DNA from: Candidatus Manganitrophaceae bacterium
Lineage (GTDB): Bacteria; Nitrospirota; Nitrospiria; SBBL01; JAADHI01
DNA: 41,022 nucleotides
NCBI GenBank assembly: GCA_012960925.1
Contig: DUAG01000012.1
Span: 1 to 41,022, forward strand
Direction: 5' to 3'
Both the position numbers and the translations under genes were made by a program. Below the pieces are notes generated by a model. That model was not told the origin of the DNA. It searched no databases and saw nothing but the letters and a program-made list of their open reading frames with translations. Below are positions 1 to 9,857 of the stretch, one piece after another; within the stretch, counting starts at the first letter, position 1; every line of letters begins with the position of its first letter.

Positions 1-81
1 GTTCACAGATTTTATCCCATGTCCGATGGGGGATTCTTCTTAATCGTTCCCCTTTGTAATGGCAAACCAAGGACTCTGTGG
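1..81. other. Short non-coding edge, nothing recognised
   Basis: This edge lies downstream of ureG and beyond the adjoining miniature element. It contains a small hairpin (CCCAT/ATGGG around 16-31) without a T-tract on either strand. I see no gene here. Confidence 0.4.
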
Positions 82-202
82 GGTTCTGTCGCAAAGTTCG
101 ATTTACGACCTAATACCGATAAAGCATACGCAGTTATATCAATTACTTAGGATGCCTCTTCCCGACATAAAATACCGATTATTTGTTTTTTTCGACAGAA
201 CC
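82..202 (+). mobile_element. Miniature element with IS6-type ends, copy A
   Basis: A 121-bp element that starts GGTTCTGTCGCAAAG and ends with the inverted complement CGACAGAACC. Near-identical copies lie at 12768-12887 and 13571-13691. The termini closely resemble the terminal inverted repeats of IS6-family elements (IS431/IS257 type, GGTTCTGTTGCAAAG). There is no room for a transposase, so it is a non-autonomous (MITE-like) derivative. No 8-bp target duplication is visible at its edges. It sits 11 bp after the ureG stop codon, in the same orientation as copy B beyond the other end of the urea unit. Confidence 0.75.
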
Positions 203-213
203 TATTTTATACC

Positions 214-834
214 TCATAGAGAGCTAATGCGCTGATCGATCCAGGCCACCACTTTGTCCAGCCCTGTTCCGATCTTGAGGTTTGTAAGGATCACCGGCCG
301 ATCTCCCCGTTGTTTTAATGAATCTCTATCCATGACCTGAAGATCGGCTCCGACATAAGGAGCTAAATCGATCTTATTGATAATGAGGAGGTCTGAGCGG
401 GTGATCCCCGGTCCCCCCTTTCTTGGAATTTTGTCTCCTGCCGCCACATCGATCACGTATATCGTGTGATCAGCCAACTCAGGACTGAAGGTCGCTGCCA
501 GGTTATCACCGCCACTTTCCACAAAGAGGAGTTTCAACCCATGAAAGCGGGTTGTGAGTTGCTCAATCGCATGGAGATTGCCTGAGGCATCTTCACGGAT
601 TGCTGTGTGGGGGCAACCCCCTGTTTCGACACCGATGATTCGTTCTTTTTCAAGTGCCCCTGATCTGATGAGGAATTCTGCATCTTCTTGCGTGAAAATA
701 TCATTCGTCACCACTGCAAGATTAATCCGGTCTTTTAAGGCAAAACAAAGTTTTTCAATGAGGGCGGTTTTGCCCGACCCGACCGGCCCTCCAACTCCAA
801 AACGAATAGGAAATTTCAATTTTCTCTCCTTCAT
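214..834 (-). CDS. ureG: Urease accessory GTPase UreG
   Basis: UreG is the SIMIBI-class GTPase that drives delivery of nickel to apo-urease as part of the UreD-UreF-UreG complex in the cytoplasm. The 206-residue product has the P-loop GPVGSGKT (residues 16-23), the nickel-binding CPH motif (74-76), and the NKID base-specificity motif ([12 protein letters not shown]) in the last third. Its length is normal for the family. It is the last gene of the urea unit; its start overlaps the ureF stop by 4 bp, so translational coupling is likely. No terminator is obvious beyond it; the miniature element at 82-202 follows directly. No histidine-rich N-terminus is present, and no ureE was found in the cluster, so nickel storage or donation must come from elsewhere. 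Confidence 0.97.
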   Translation of the reverse strand: MKERKLKFPIRFGVGGPVGSGKTALIEKLCFALKDRINLAVVTNDIFTQEDAEFLIRSGALEKERIIGVETGGCPHTAIREDASGNLHAIEQLTTRFHGLKLLFVESGGDNLAATFSPELADHTIYVIDVAAGDKIPRKGGPGITRSDLLIINKIDLAPYVGADLQVMDRDSLKQRGDRPVILTNLKIGTGLDKVVAWIDQRISSL

Positions 835-1553
835 GACTGAAACAAACGCATTCCTGATCTTTCGTGTTGCATCGATCCAATTTCTGCGGCTGGCATGAAT
901 GCCGATACTTCTCTATCGGGATGGTTTATTGCCTCGCTAATTTTTCCACTCTTTTCAGCCCAATCCAGTACCGAATGGATAATGCGTTGCCCCTCCATCT
1001 GACCGATGGGGAGCAGTCGAAGTGCCGCTGAGACTTGGCCCGAAGTGAAGGTGTAAAGATACGCCAAAAGTGTTGGCAGCACGGGGATACCTGCACCTAC
1101 TGACACAAGGCCAAAAGCAACAGTGGGATCCCCTTTTATTTTTCCCTCTGACAAGAACGTCCTCCAGGATTGAATCCAAGGCCCCGGATAGAGTTCTTCG
1201 GCCGTCTGAATGAAACGCGAAGCAATCATACTTCCTCCTTCCCGCAATTCTTTCGGCAGACGAATTGCGTATCCGATGGCATCGAGTTGAAAGACCTTCT
1301 CCGGCTTGTCAGGTGTTCCACTCTCCGCGGCATGATGGGTTTGGCTGAGCAAGATCAGGTCGCAGGGAAATATTTGGTGGGTCATTTTTATCCGGATCCA
1401 ACTTAAAAGGTCGGTACCGTCCTTAACCTCCCCAGATTGTACCGCCGACTCCAAACCGAAAGAGTGAGAGAATGCCCCGCTGGGGAAGAGGGTGTCGCTC
1501 CATTGCAAAAGGGAGAGGAGGGCCCTGCTGCTCAGATGAGAGGTTGTCATCAT
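831..1553 (-). CDS. ureF: Urease accessory protein UreF
   Basis: UreF bridges UreD and UreG and gates nickel transfer into apo-urease. The 240-residue product carries the typical N-terminal pattern ([20 protein letters not shown], then GLE) and the late [13 protein letters not shown] helix region that continues into the ALRLLPIGQ motif, a hallmark of UreF. The C-terminal part ([12 protein letters not shown] followed by R) is also characteristic, including the conserved final SMQHE segment. Length is normal. It follows ureC by 2 bp and overlaps ureG by 4 bp, so it is part of one transcript. Function is assigned from family motifs and neighbours. Confidence 0.95.
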   Translation of the reverse strand: MMTTSHLSSRALLSLLQWSDTLFPSGAFSHSFGLESAVQSGEVKDGTDLLSWIRIKMTHQIFPCDLILLSQTHHAAESGTPDKPEKVFQLDAIGYAIRLPKELREGGSMIASRFIQTAEELYPGPWIQSWRTFLSEGKIKGDPTVAFGLVSVGAGIPVLPTLLAYLYTFTSGQVSAALRLLPIGQMEGQRIIHSVLDWAEKSGKISEAINHPDREVSAFMPAAEIGSMQHERSGMRLFQS

Positions 1554-1555
1554 CT

Positions 1556-3274
1556 TTAGAAAAGAAAATACCGTTGTGCCATTGAAAGCATATCAGCCGG
1601 TTCACAACGGAGCACAATCCCATCCGCCTTCACCTCGTAGGTCTCCGGGTTAACTTCCATCTTGGGCAGACTATTGTTCAAGATCATATCTTTCTTTCCA
1701 ATATCCCGGCAGTTCTGGACCGCAACGAGTTTTTTCTTTAAGTGAAACTTTTCTTTGATGTTTGCTTCCATCCCGGAGAGAGAAACAAAAGAAACAGCAT
1801 TATGAAAAGGGACACCGCCAAACGCACCAAACATGGGTCGATACCGTACCGGTTGGGGGGTTGGGATCGATGCGTTCGGGTCTCCCATCGCCGCATGAAG
1901 AATCATTCCCCCTTTTATGATGAGTTCCGGCTTGACCCCAAAAAAAGCAGGACGCCAGAGAATCAGGTCGGCCATTTTTCCAGTCTCAACCGAACCCACT
2001 TCATGGGAAATCCCTTGTGCTATCGCAGGATTTATGGTGTATTTCGCAATATAACGCCTTGCCCTGAGGTTGTCATTGTTTCCCTTTTCTTCTGAGAGAC
2101 GTCCACGCTGGCGCTTCATTTTGTCGGCCGTCTGCCAGGTTCGCAGAATGACCTCGCCCACCCGCCCCATCGCCTGCGAATCGGATGCCATTATCGAGAA
2201 TGCGCCAAGATCGTGCAGGATATCTTCGGCCGCAATCGTCTCTGGCCGGATACGGGAATCTGCAAAGGCGACATCTTCCGGAAGCGAGGGGTTCAGATGG
2301 TGACATACCATCAGCATGTCCAGATGTTCGTCAATGGTGTTGACGGTAAAGGGCCGTGTCGGATTTGTCGAACCGGGCAAGACATTCGGCTCGCCACAGA
2401 GCCGAATAATATCAGGGGCATGTCCTCCTCCCGCGCCTTCTGTGTGGTAGGTATGAATCGTACGCCCTTTAAAGGCCTCCGTCGTGGTTTCGACAAAGCC
2501 TGCTTCATTGAGGGTGTCCGTGTGAATGGCCACCTGTACATCGAAGCGGTCTGCCACGGTCAGGGCCGTATCAATCGTCGCAGGTGTACTCCCCCAATCT
2601 TCATGGAGTTTGAGTCCTAGCGCTCCCGCGACGATCTGCTCTTCAAGCGCGGCATCACTGGAACTGTTCCCTTTTGCCAGAAATCCGAGGTTAATCGGAA
2701 ATCCGTCGGCGGCCTGAAGCATCTGTCGGATGTTCCAAAGCCCGGGGGTACAGGTGGTTGCCTTGGTCCCGGTGGCCGGACCTGTGCCTCCACCGATCAT
2801 CGTCGTGATTCCAGAAGTGATCGCTTCTTCAATTTGTTGAGGCGATATAAAATGGATATGATTATCAATCCCCCCTGCCGTAAGAATCATCCCTTCTCCT
2901 GCGATGGCTTCTGTGCCCGCGCCAACCACCATCCCCTCGGTCACGCCCTCCATGATGTCGGGGTTGCCTGCTTTTCCAATTCCGGTGATTCTCCCTTCCC
3001 GGATACCAATATCGGCTTTAAAAACACCGCTATGATCAAGGACCAGGGCATTCGTAATGACAAGGTCGAGAATCCCGTCCGAGTGTATCCCTTTCGCCGC
3101 TTGCCCCATCCCATCACGTAAGACTTTCCCTCCACCAAACTTACATTCGTCCCCGTAATGTGTGTAATCCTTTTCCACCTCAATCCAAAGATCGGTGTCG
3201 GCCAGCCGGACACGGTCTCCAAGGGTAGGGCCGAACATTTCAGCATAGGCTTTGCGGGTAATTTTTAAAGTCAT
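1556..3274 (-). CDS. ureC: Urease catalytic subunit alpha UreC
   Basis: UreC hydrolyses urea to ammonia and carbamate at a dinickel centre. The 572-residue protein is full length. All expected active-site residues are visible: nickel ligands His139 and His141 (NHIHF), the carbamylated Lys222 (GLKLHEDWG), His251 (AIHTDT), His277 (YHTEG), Asp365 (MASDSQ), and the catalytic flap histidine in MVCHHLNPS (about 325). The start [10 protein letters not shown] overlaps the ureB stop by 4 bp. It lies between ureB and ureF in the usual ureABC order. Nothing suggests inactivation. The ammonia released can serve assimilation or, in a nitrifier, energy metabolism; the window does not decide which. Confidence 0.99.
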   Translation of the reverse strand: MTLKITRKAYAEMFGPTLGDRVRLADTDLWIEVEKDYTHYGDECKFGGGKVLRDGMGQAAKGIHSDGILDLVITNALVLDHSGVFKADIGIREGRITGIGKAGNPDIMEGVTEGMVVGAGTEAIAGEGMILTAGGIDNHIHFISPQQIEEAITSGITTMIGGGTGPATGTKATTCTPGLWNIRQMLQAADGFPINLGFLAKGNSSSDAALEEQIVAGALGLKLHEDWGSTPATIDTALTVADRFDVQVAIHTDTLNEAGFVETTTEAFKGRTIHTYHTEGAGGGHAPDIIRLCGEPNVLPGSTNPTRPFTVNTIDEHLDMLMVCHHLNPSLPEDVAFADSRIRPETIAAEDILHDLGAFSIMASDSQAMGRVGEVILRTWQTADKMKRQRGRLSEEKGNNDNLRARRYIAKYTINPAIAQGISHEVGSVETGKMADLILWRPAFFGVKPELIIKGGMILHAAMGDPNASIPTPQPVRYRPMFGAFGGVPFHNAVSFVSLSGMEANIKEKFHLKKKLVAVQNCRDIGKKDMILNNSLPKMEVNPETYEVKADGIVLRCEPADMLSMAQRYFLF

Positions 3275-3642
3275 TTCCCCTCCATTTCAAACTTTTTTTC
3301 ACGTGCTCGGGTTAAAGCGGCCCCCCTTGAGGCCTCATCGGTATCTCCATCGGTGAGGCCATTTAAACCGAATACCTTTCGGTGTCCACCGAGCCGTACC
3401 AGAATAACCCGTTTTTTCTCCCCGGGCTCGAAGCGGACGGCGGTCCCTGAAGGGATATTCAAGCGCATCCCAAAGGATTTTTTCCGGTCAAAAGCAAGGG
3501 CACGGTTGGCTTCAAAAAAATGAAAGTGAGACCCGACCTGGATAGGGCGGTCCCCGGTATTCGTCACGGTGATTTCAGCCGTCTCCCGTCCGGTATTCGC
3601 CTCAATATCTCCCTCTGCGAGAATGTATTCACCTGGTATCAA
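3271..3642 (-). CDS. ureB: Urease subunit beta UreB
   Basis: UreB is the small structural subunit that packs on UreC in the (UreABC)3 assembly. The 123-residue product shows the signature [20 protein letters not shown] at the N-terminus, then the beta-rich core with [14 protein letters not shown] and [16 protein letters not shown]. Length matches separate bacterial UreB subunits, so no UreA-UreB fusion of the Helicobacter type is present. It is 9 bp from ureA and overlaps ureC. A strong ribosome site (GGAGGAGAC) precedes the start. Confidence 0.97.
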   Translation of the reverse strand: MIPGEYILAEGDIEANTGRETAEITVTNTGDRPIQVGSHFHFFEANRALAFDRKKSFGMRLNIPSGTAVRFEPGEKKRVILVRLGGHRKVFGLNGLTDGDTDEASRGAALTRAREKKFEMEGK

Positions 3643-3651
3643 TGTCTCCTC

Positions 3652-3954
3652 CTAGCGAATCGGTTCATGGATCGTGACTAATTTTGTGCCATCAGGAAAG
3701 GTCCCTTCAACCTGCACCTCGGGGATCATTTCCGGGATTCCCTCCATGACATCATCGCGGCTTAAAATCCCCGCACCATAGGTCATCAGTTCTGAAACGG
3801 GCATCCCTTCCCGTATTTTCTCCAACACCTCTGCGGTAATCAATGCAAGCGCCTCCGGGTGATTCAGCTTAAGACCCCGTCCCTTTCGGTCACGCGCGAG
3901 TTGTCCTGCCAGATAAACCAACAACTTGTCCTGTTCACGCGGTGTTAAGTGCAT
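3652..3954 (-). CDS. ureA: Urease subunit gamma UreA
   Basis: UreA is the third structural subunit of the urease trimer unit. The 100-residue product begins [17 protein letters not shown] and contains the conserved [10 protein letters not shown] and [20 protein letters not shown] blocks. Length is exactly that of free UreA. It lies 73 bp after urtE with AGGAATG-type ribosome site before the start, so the transporter and enzyme genes can share one transcript. Confidence 0.97.
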   Translation of the reverse strand: MHLTPREQDKLLVYLAGQLARDRKGRGLKLNHPEALALITAEVLEKIREGMPVSELMTYGAGILSRDDVMEGIPEMIPEVQVEGTFPDGTKLVTIHEPIR

Positions 3955-4027
3955 TCATTCCTCTCCTCAAATTGTGGGACCATCCTCATCTTGTTGCTTA
4001 TTAAATTGGATTTACGCCGTGGACTCC

Positions 4028-4720
4028 TCAAACGGTCAGATGATGTTTCACATCCTCCTCGCTTAAAGATTCCGTCGACCCCTTTGAAATGATCGTCCCT
4101 TTTTCCATAACATAGTATTCATCTGCAAGACGCCATGCAAATTGCAGATACTGCTCAACAAGAAGAATCGAAACCCCGGACTTTTTGATTCTGTGTATTG
4201 CGTCTTCGATCTCATCGATAATAGACGGCTGAATCCCTTCGGTGGGTTCATCCAAAAGGAGTAATTGAGGGCGCAAAACAAGCACACGCCCGATGGCCAA
4301 CTGTTGTTGTTGCCCCCCGCTCAGGTCTCCGCCGCGACGACCGAGAAGATCCTTCAGTGCAGGGAACAGCTCATAGACTTCTTCCGGAACAGATCGGCTC
4401 TTCTCTCCCCTTGCAGCCAGTCCCAAAACCAGATTCTCTCTTACCGTGAGTTGCGGAAAAATCTCCCGCCCCTGAGGCACATAGCCGATCCCCTGCAGGG
4501 ACCGCTCATCCGGCCTCCGGTCGGTAATATCTTCCCCGTTATAAAGGACCTCCCCTGATTTTGGAATAAGAAGCCCCATGATGCTTTTCAACAAGGTTGT
4601 CTTCCCGACACCATTGCGGCCTATCAGGCAAACAACCCGGCCCTTTGCAACCTCAAGGTTCACATCCCGAAGGATGAGGCTCTCTCCATAAACAACATGG
4701 AGGTGGTCTATTTTCAACAT
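4028..4720 (-). CDS. urtE: Urea ABC transporter ATPase UrtE
   Basis: UrtE is one of two cytoplasmic ATPases of the high-affinity urea transporter UrtABCDE, related to LivF. The 230-residue product has Walker A GRNGVGKTT, the ABC signature LSGGQQQQLAIGR, Walker B LLLLDEPTEGIQPSI and the switch histidine in the position after LLVEQ (here Gln-Tyr follows, as in LivF-type proteins). The EGIQPSI segment after Walker B is typical of UrtE. It is 7 bp after urtD and 73 bp ahead of ureA. Confidence 0.96.
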   Translation of the reverse strand: MLKIDHLHVVYGESLILRDVNLEVAKGRVVCLIGRNGVGKTTLLKSIMGLLIPKSGEVLYNGEDITDRRPDERSLQGIGYVPQGREIFPQLTVRENLVLGLAARGEKSRSVPEEVYELFPALKDLLGRRGGDLSGGQQQQLAIGRVLVLRPQLLLLDEPTEGIQPSIIDEIEDAIHRIKKSGVSILLVEQYLQFAWRLADEYYVMEKGTIISKGSTESLSEEDVKHHLTV

Positions 4721-4727
4721 GGCTTGA

Positions 4728-5471
4728 TTATCCTCTACCCAGGTATACCTCTCTCACCTTGGGATGATTCTGAACCTCGTCCACGGTTCCTTCGAACAAA
4801 ACGCTCCCTTCATGGAGGACGGTTACTTTTCTTGCAATCTGCCTGACAAAAGCCATGTCATGTTCAATGACCAATACAGACCGTTCCTTTGCAATGTTTT
4901 CCAGCAGAACCCCCGTTTTCTCCGTTTCATGGTCGGTCATCCCCGCCACAGGTTCATCCACCAACATGACTCTGGGTTCCTGAATGATAACCATTCCGAT
5001 CTCAAGCCACTGCTTTTCCCCGTGAGAAAGAGATCCTGCAATGACATCTTTCTTTCTAAAAAGGCCAACTGTTTCCAGGGTCGCAGAGATCTTTCCCCGT
5101 TGGGAGGGTGTGATTCTGCCGAAGAGGGAGTTGAAGACCCCCTTTTTGCGATTCAAGGAAAGTTCGATGTTTTCAATAACACTGAGGCTCGTATACACGG
5201 AGGGAGCCTGAAACTTTCGACCGATACCCAGGTTGGCAATGTCTTCCTCCCGCAGGGGGAGGAGGTCGGTATCTTGCTCAAAAATGACCCGTCCAGACGT
5301 GGGTCTCACCTTCCCACAGATCACATCGAGTAGCGTCGTTTTGCCTGCGCCGTTCGGCCCGATCACAACACGAAGCTCCCCTTCCTCCATCATAAAACTC
5401 AGATTTCGAAGGGCTTTAAATCCCTCAAAACTGACTGTGACTCCCTCGACATATAATATTGTTTCATTCAT
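4728..5471 (-). CDS. urtD: Urea ABC transporter ATPase UrtD
   Basis: UrtD is the LivG-like ATPase partner of UrtE. The 247-residue product has Walker A GPNGAGKTT, signature LSHGEKQWLEIGMV (the LSHGEKQWLEIGM form is typical of UrtD), Walker B VMLVDEPVAGMTDHE and the H-loop VIEHDMAFV. It ends with a LivG-type C-terminal tail. It lies 34 bp after urtC and 7 bp before urtE. Confidence 0.96.
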   Translation of the reverse strand: MNETILYVEGVTVSFEGFKALRNLSFMMEEGELRVVIGPNGAGKTTLLDVICGKVRPTSGRVIFEQDTDLLPLREEDIANLGIGRKFQAPSVYTSLSVIENIELSLNRKKGVFNSLFGRITPSQRGKISATLETVGLFRKKDVIAGSLSHGEKQWLEIGMVIIQEPRVMLVDEPVAGMTDHETEKTGVLLENIAKERSVLVIEHDMAFVRQIARKVTVLHEGSVLFEGTVDEVQNHPKVREVYLGRG

Positions 5472-5505
5472 CCGGTTGTTATGTTTACGTCCATTAAGAT
5501 CTTAC

Positions 5506-6624
5506 CTAGTCTGTCTGTGGTGTAATAATACGCCGTCTTTTAAAACGGCCTGAAGCGTATTTCCTCACTTTACCAACAACTTCCCACATTCCGCCTGGGA
5601 AGAATAAGACGACGCCGACAAACAGAGATCCCAAAAAATAGAGCCACAAATCGGGATAACTCCCGGTCAGGAAGCTACGAAACCAATTGACCCCAACCGC
5701 ACCCAGAATTGCGCCGATGAGGGTCCCGCGCCCCCCCACCGCGACCCAGATCACCATCTCAATAGAGGGAAGCACTCCAATTTGTCCAGGCGTAATAATC
5801 CCAACCTGCGGAACATAAAGAGCCCCTGCCAATCCTGCTAACCCTGCAGAGATGACAAAGACAAATAACTTGTATCGTGAGGGGGAATACCCGGAAAATC
5901 GGATTCGCCCTTCGTTTTCCCGAATGGCCACGAGCACCTTTCCCAAACGGGATCGGGTGATCCATCGGCAAAGAAGAAAGGCAAAAACCAGGGCAATCCC
6001 CGTGGCCGCAAAGAGTGCCCGCTGCGTTGTCGTCTCGCTGAGAGGGTGCCCCAGAATCGTTTTAAAGTCGGTTAAGCCATTGGTTCCCCCGAGATTCAAG
6101 GAGTTCTGGTTGAACAACAGCCATACGGTCATCGCAAGGGCTTGCGTGATAATGGCAAAATAGACACCACGAATCCGGCTCCGAAAGGTCAAAAAACCGA
6201 ATATAAGCGCAAAAAAGGCAGGAACCATCACGACCGCAATCATTGAGAACCAAAAACTGGAGAAAGGCTGCCAAAAAAAGGGAAGGGACTCAACCTGGTT
6301 CCAGACCATAAAATCAGGGAGACTACTCTGATAGACCCCATCTGCACCAATAGAAAGCATCAGATGCATGCCCATGCAATACGCACCCAGGCCAAAAAAA
6401 ACGCCATGCCCGAGGCTCAAGATTCCTGTGTATCCCCACAGGAGATCAATCCCCAAGGCCAAGATGGCGTAGGCCATATACTTTCCAAAAATGTTGAGCT
6501 TAAAAAACGAGAGATAAAAGAATGACTCTTTGTTGGGAAGGATGTTCAAGAGCAAGAGTCCGCCCCAAAGCATGCAGAGGATGAAAGCCCATTGAAATGT
6601 TCGACCGGAAAATCGATTCGACAT
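5506..6624 (-). CDS. urtC: Urea ABC transporter permease UrtC
   Basis: UrtC is a LivM-like inner-membrane permease of the urea transporter. The 372-residue product is highly hydrophobic with about nine to ten membrane segments, opening with a signal-anchor type helix (WAFILCMLWGGLLLLNIL). The motifs LWGYTGILSLGHGVFFGLGAY and AVGGRGTLIGAILGAV mark the branched-chain/urea permease family. A charged tail follows the last helix. It lies 26 bp after urtB and is co-oriented with the rest of the unit. Confidence 0.95.
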   Translation of the reverse strand: MSNRFSGRTFQWAFILCMLWGGLLLLNILPNKESFFYLSFFKLNIFGKYMAYAILALGIDLLWGYTGILSLGHGVFFGLGAYCMGMHLMLSIGADGVYQSSLPDFMVWNQVESLPFFWQPFSSFWFSMIAVVMVPAFFALIFGFLTFRSRIRGVYFAIITQALAMTVWLLFNQNSLNLGGTNGLTDFKTILGHPLSETTTQRALFAATGIALVFAFLLCRWITRSRLGKVLVAIRENEGRIRFSGYSPSRYKLFVFVISAGLAGLAGALYVPQVGIITPGQIGVLPSIEMVIWVAVGGRGTLIGAILGAVGVNWFRSFLTGSYPDLWLYFLGSLFVGVVLFFPGGMWEVVGKVRKYASGRFKRRRIITPQTD

Positions 6625-6650
6625 GGCGCCTATCTTAAAGCAATTTCCCG

Positions 6651-8369
6651 CTAAAGATCAACACTACGACCTTTTGCCGGGAAGAGACCTGAGGGTCTGA
6701 CCTGGAGGAAAAGGATGACGATTATAAGGATAATCACCTTGGCATAGATTGCCCCGAATCCGGGTTCAAGTAATTTATTAAGACCTCCGATGCCAAATGC
6801 AGCACCGACGGTACCGACCAGTTTACCCACTCCTCCGGCAACCACAATCAAAAATGAATCGACGATATAATTCTGACCGAGATCGGGTCCGACGTTCCCG
6901 ATCAGCGTCAAGGCAGAACCAGCCATCCCGGCCAACCCGGCACCGAGGGCAAATGTCCACGCATCCACCTTTTCTGTCGAAATCCCCATGCATGCACTCA
7001 TACGGCGATTTTGTGTGACCGCCCGAATCTTAAGCCCGACGGACGAACGCAAGACCAGGCCGTATATCCCGATCACGGAGACAAGACTTAAAAAAATAAT
7101 AAAAAGGCGATTGTAGGGAAATTGAATGCCGACCGCCAACCGAAGGCCTCCGCTCAGCCAGCTGGGGCTCGCCACATCGACATTGGCCGCCCCGAAAATT
7201 TGGCGGACCCCCTGCTGCAGGATCAGGCTGATCCCCCACGTCGCAAGGAGGGTTTCCAAGGGACGACCATAAAGGTGACGAATAATCGACTTCTCCAAGA
7301 CCAGGCCAAAAAGGGCCGAGACAATAAAGGCGAGCGGAATCGCCATCAGAAAATAGAAGTCCTGGGTCTCTACGGGAAGATAAGCGGTAAATAATTCCTG
7401 AATCACATACGTGGTATAGGCCCCCAGCATCATCAGTTCGCCATGCGCCATATTGATCACACCCATCAAACCAAAATTAATCGCCAATCCAAGCGCGACA
7501 AGCAGGAGGATGGAACTCAAACTTACGCCGCTAAAAATCGTCTCCATAAGTCTGGCAAAACGGTCCCACTTTGTAATCTTCTGGATCGATTCTTTGATGG
7601 CCTTCACTACCGCGAACTCTTTTTCTTCAGATTCCCCCTCGTCATATCCTAGGATACGCTCCTTCATTGCAGGAACAGCATTCACAGCGTGTATTTCCCC
7701 AAGGCGCACAGCCGCCTGTTTACGGACAGACGCATTATCGTCCTGGAGTAAAACCAGCCCTCTTGCTTCGTTTAATGCAAACTGGACCCAGCGGTCACTC
7801 TCCTTTTCTAAGACCTGGTCCAGCAGACCCAGTATTTCCGGATCACCAGAAAGACCCAAGCGGATCGCAGCAGATTCCCGGATCGGCGCATCAGGGCTAA
7901 AAAGCCGAAGTCGATCCAGCAAAGGATTTATTTGGATCCGCAACCGCCGACCCAGATAAATCTCTTCCAAGGCTTCTTCCGCCACATGAATCGCGCGGCC
8001 TTGTTCATCAAGAATGGAATTGAAGCGGTAGGGGTCAATCAAGAGATAAAGTTGTTGTCCATCCTGATCCACCAGGTCTCGTGTGATGACCGTGCGGCGT
8101 TCACCCCCGGGATCAATCCAAGTGTATAGGTTCCCCGCCCGCAAGGCCTCCAGTACAGGAAGCACATTCGGGTCACCCGATCTTCCCAAGGCAAAAAGGG
8201 CTTCTTCCCGCAGTATATCATCCGGGTTTCCCAGATCGAATATCAAGGAAGACACCGTAACGGGTGTTCCCACCCCGGCTTCGCTTGCAAAAGCCGAAGG
8301 GGAAACACCTCCTCTGCCCGCCTGAATAAAAACTGGCAGAAGGAAGATCAGCATGAATCGGGGGGACAT
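6651..8369 (-). CDS. urtB: Urea ABC transporter permease UrtB with N-terminal HEAT-like domain
   Basis: UrtB is the LivH-like permease partner of UrtC. The C-terminal 300 residues are the permease (LGLAINFGLMGVINMAHGEL, then AGGVGKLVGTVGAAFGI). Ahead of it lies a secreted region of about 270 residues with HEAT-like repeats (LREEALFALGRSGDPNVLPVL; IRESAAIRLGLSGDPEILGLL; VRKQAAVRLGEIHAVNAVPAM). Extended UrtB proteins of this kind are known. I choose the ATG at 8369 because it opens directly on a signal peptide (PRFMLIFLLPVF, then AFASEA). The frame stays open to 8501, which would overlap urtA and give a poor leader; a GTG at 8426 is a third option. Product 572 residues with the chosen start. 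Confidence 0.88.
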   Translation of the reverse strand: MSPRFMLIFLLPVFIQAGRGGVSPSAFASEAGVGTPVTVSSLIFDLGNPDDILREEALFALGRSGDPNVLPVLEALRAGNLYTWIDPGGERRTVITRDLVDQDGQQLYLLIDPYRFNSILDEQGRAIHVAEEALEEIYLGRRLRIQINPLLDRLRLFSPDAPIRESAAIRLGLSGDPEILGLLDQVLEKESDRWVQFALNEARGLVLLQDDNASVRKQAAVRLGEIHAVNAVPAMKERILGYDEGESEEKEFAVVKAIKESIQKITKWDRFARLMETIFSGVSLSSILLLVALGLAINFGLMGVINMAHGELMMLGAYTTYVIQELFTAYLPVETQDFYFLMAIPLAFIVSALFGLVLEKSIIRHLYGRPLETLLATWGISLILQQGVRQIFGAANVDVASPSWLSGGLRLAVGIQFPYNRLFIIFLSLVSVIGIYGLVLRSSVGLKIRAVTQNRRMSACMGISTEKVDAWTFALGAGLAGMAGSALTLIGNVGPDLGQNYIVDSFLIVVAGGVGKLVGTVGAAFGIGGLNKLLEPGFGAIYAKVIILIIVILFLQVRPSGLFPAKGRSVDL

Positions 8370-8433
8370 GCTGACCCATCTTATTACGGACTTGACCAAA
8401 GCGCCTGTTTTTTCAGAACTTCCAGTCACATGA

Positions 8434-9798
8434 TTATACTTTTTTAAAGGTCCCTTCATGGTCAACCCAATCACAACCTTTATCCGGATTGGTATATTCA
8501 CTCCAGGGTTCCGGTTTAACCAGCCCTTTTGTTTTCCAGATCACCCGGAACTGACCGTCTTTTCGGATCTCTCCAATCAATACCGGCTTGTGGGTGTGAT
8601 GGTTTCGCTCATCCAACTTCACCATGCCGCCAGGGGCCAGGAATTTCTGACCATAGGCGGCCTTGCGAACGGCATTGACTTCAGTGGTCTGCGCTTTTTC
8701 CACGGCCTGCTTCCAGAGGTAGACGCCAAAATATGCAGCCTCAATCGGATCATCGGTGACCCGACTGCTCCCACCCGGGAGGCCTTTTCTCTTACAATAG
8801 GACTTAAAGGCAGCGACGAACTTTTTGTTTTGAGGTGTCTTGACCGATTGATAGTAATTCCAGGCGGCCAAGTGACCCACCAGAGAACTTGTATCCATTC
8901 CCCGAAGTTCATCTTCGGCCACGCTAAAGGCCATAATCGGAACATCACCCGATGTGAGCCCCTTATTTGCGAACTCCTTGTAAAAGGGGACATTGCTGTC
9001 TCCGTTAATGGTACTGATCACGCAGGCACCGCCCCCTCTTGAAAACGCCTTGATCTTCTGAACGATGGTTTGGTAGTCCTGGTGATGGAAAGGCGTGTAC
9101 TCCTCCTTGATATTGGCCGCAGGGACCTTTTTCGCCAACAGCATCGCACGAAGGATCTTATTGGTCGTTCGGGGATAGACATAGTCGGTCCCCAGGAGGT
9201 AGAACTTCTTGTATCCGCCTCCATCCCGGCTCATGAGGTACTCCACCGCCGGAATGGCCTGCTGGTTCACTGCGGCACCCGTGTAGAATACATTTCGCGA
9301 ACACTCTTCCCCTTCATACTGAACCGGGTAAAAGAGGAGCCCGTTGTTCTTTTCAAAGACCGGAAGAACTGACTTCCGGCTCACGGAGGTCCAACAACCA
9401 AATACGACGGAAACCTTATCCTGCAAAAGAAGTCCCTTCGCTTTTTCAGCAAAGAGATCCCAGTCGGAGGCCGGATCGACAACCACGGGCTCGAGTTTTC
9501 GCCCCATCACCCCGCCTTTGGCATTGATTTCCTCCACGGCCATCAAAACCACATCCCGCAATGAAACCTCACTGATCGCCATCGTTCCACTCAGAGAATG
9601 AAGGATACCAATCTTGATCGGCCCGGATCCCTTCGCAGCCCGAACAAGGTGAGGAAAACTAAGCCCTCCAAACAAGCCCGTTGCGGCGAGTCCTGCTGCA
9701 GCCATTGCGGACTGCTTTAGAAACTTCCGCCGATCAACCTTCTTATTGATTATTTCTCCTATCCCCTGGATTATATCTTTGTCCTTTTTTTCTGACAT
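8434..9798 (-). CDS. urtA: Urea-binding periplasmic protein UrtA with Tat signal
   Basis: UrtA is the periplasmic solute-binding protein that delivers urea to UrtBC. The 454-residue product carries a twin-arginine signal: RRKFLKQ at about residues 23-29, then a mildly hydrophobic stretch (AMAAAGLAATGLFGG). The mature part opens with IKIGILHSLSGTMAISE, typical of the amide/urea-binding subfamily, and has VFGCWTSVSRKSVLPVFE and LLFYPVQYEGEE, which are UrtA/FmdD-like. It lies 59 bp after ureD. A Tat-dependent binding protein fits the tatA gene found divergently at the head of this unit. No lipobox is seen. Confidence 0.95.
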   Translation of the reverse strand: MSEKKDKDIIQGIGEIINKKVDRRKFLKQSAMAAAGLAATGLFGGLSFPHLVRAAKGSGPIKIGILHSLSGTMAISEVSLRDVVLMAVEEINAKGGVMGRKLEPVVVDPASDWDLFAEKAKGLLLQDKVSVVFGCWTSVSRKSVLPVFEKNNGLLFYPVQYEGEECSRNVFYTGAAVNQQAIPAVEYLMSRDGGGYKKFYLLGTDYVYPRTTNKILRAMLLAKKVPAANIKEEYTPFHHQDYQTIVQKIKAFSRGGGACVISTINGDSNVPFYKEFANKGLTSGDVPIMAFSVAEDELRGMDTSSLVGHLAAWNYYQSVKTPQNKKFVAAFKSYCKRKGLPGGSSRVTDDPIEAAYFGVYLWKQAVEKAQTTEVNAVRKAAYGQKFLAPGGMVKLDERNHHTHKPVLIGEIRKDGQFRVIWKTKGLVKPEPWSEYTNPDKGCDWVDHEGTFKKV

Positions 9799-9857
9799 TT
9801 GCGTCTCCTGTTTTTTATGTCACCATTGTGTTTGACCTGAGCATTAACACTCTTCCG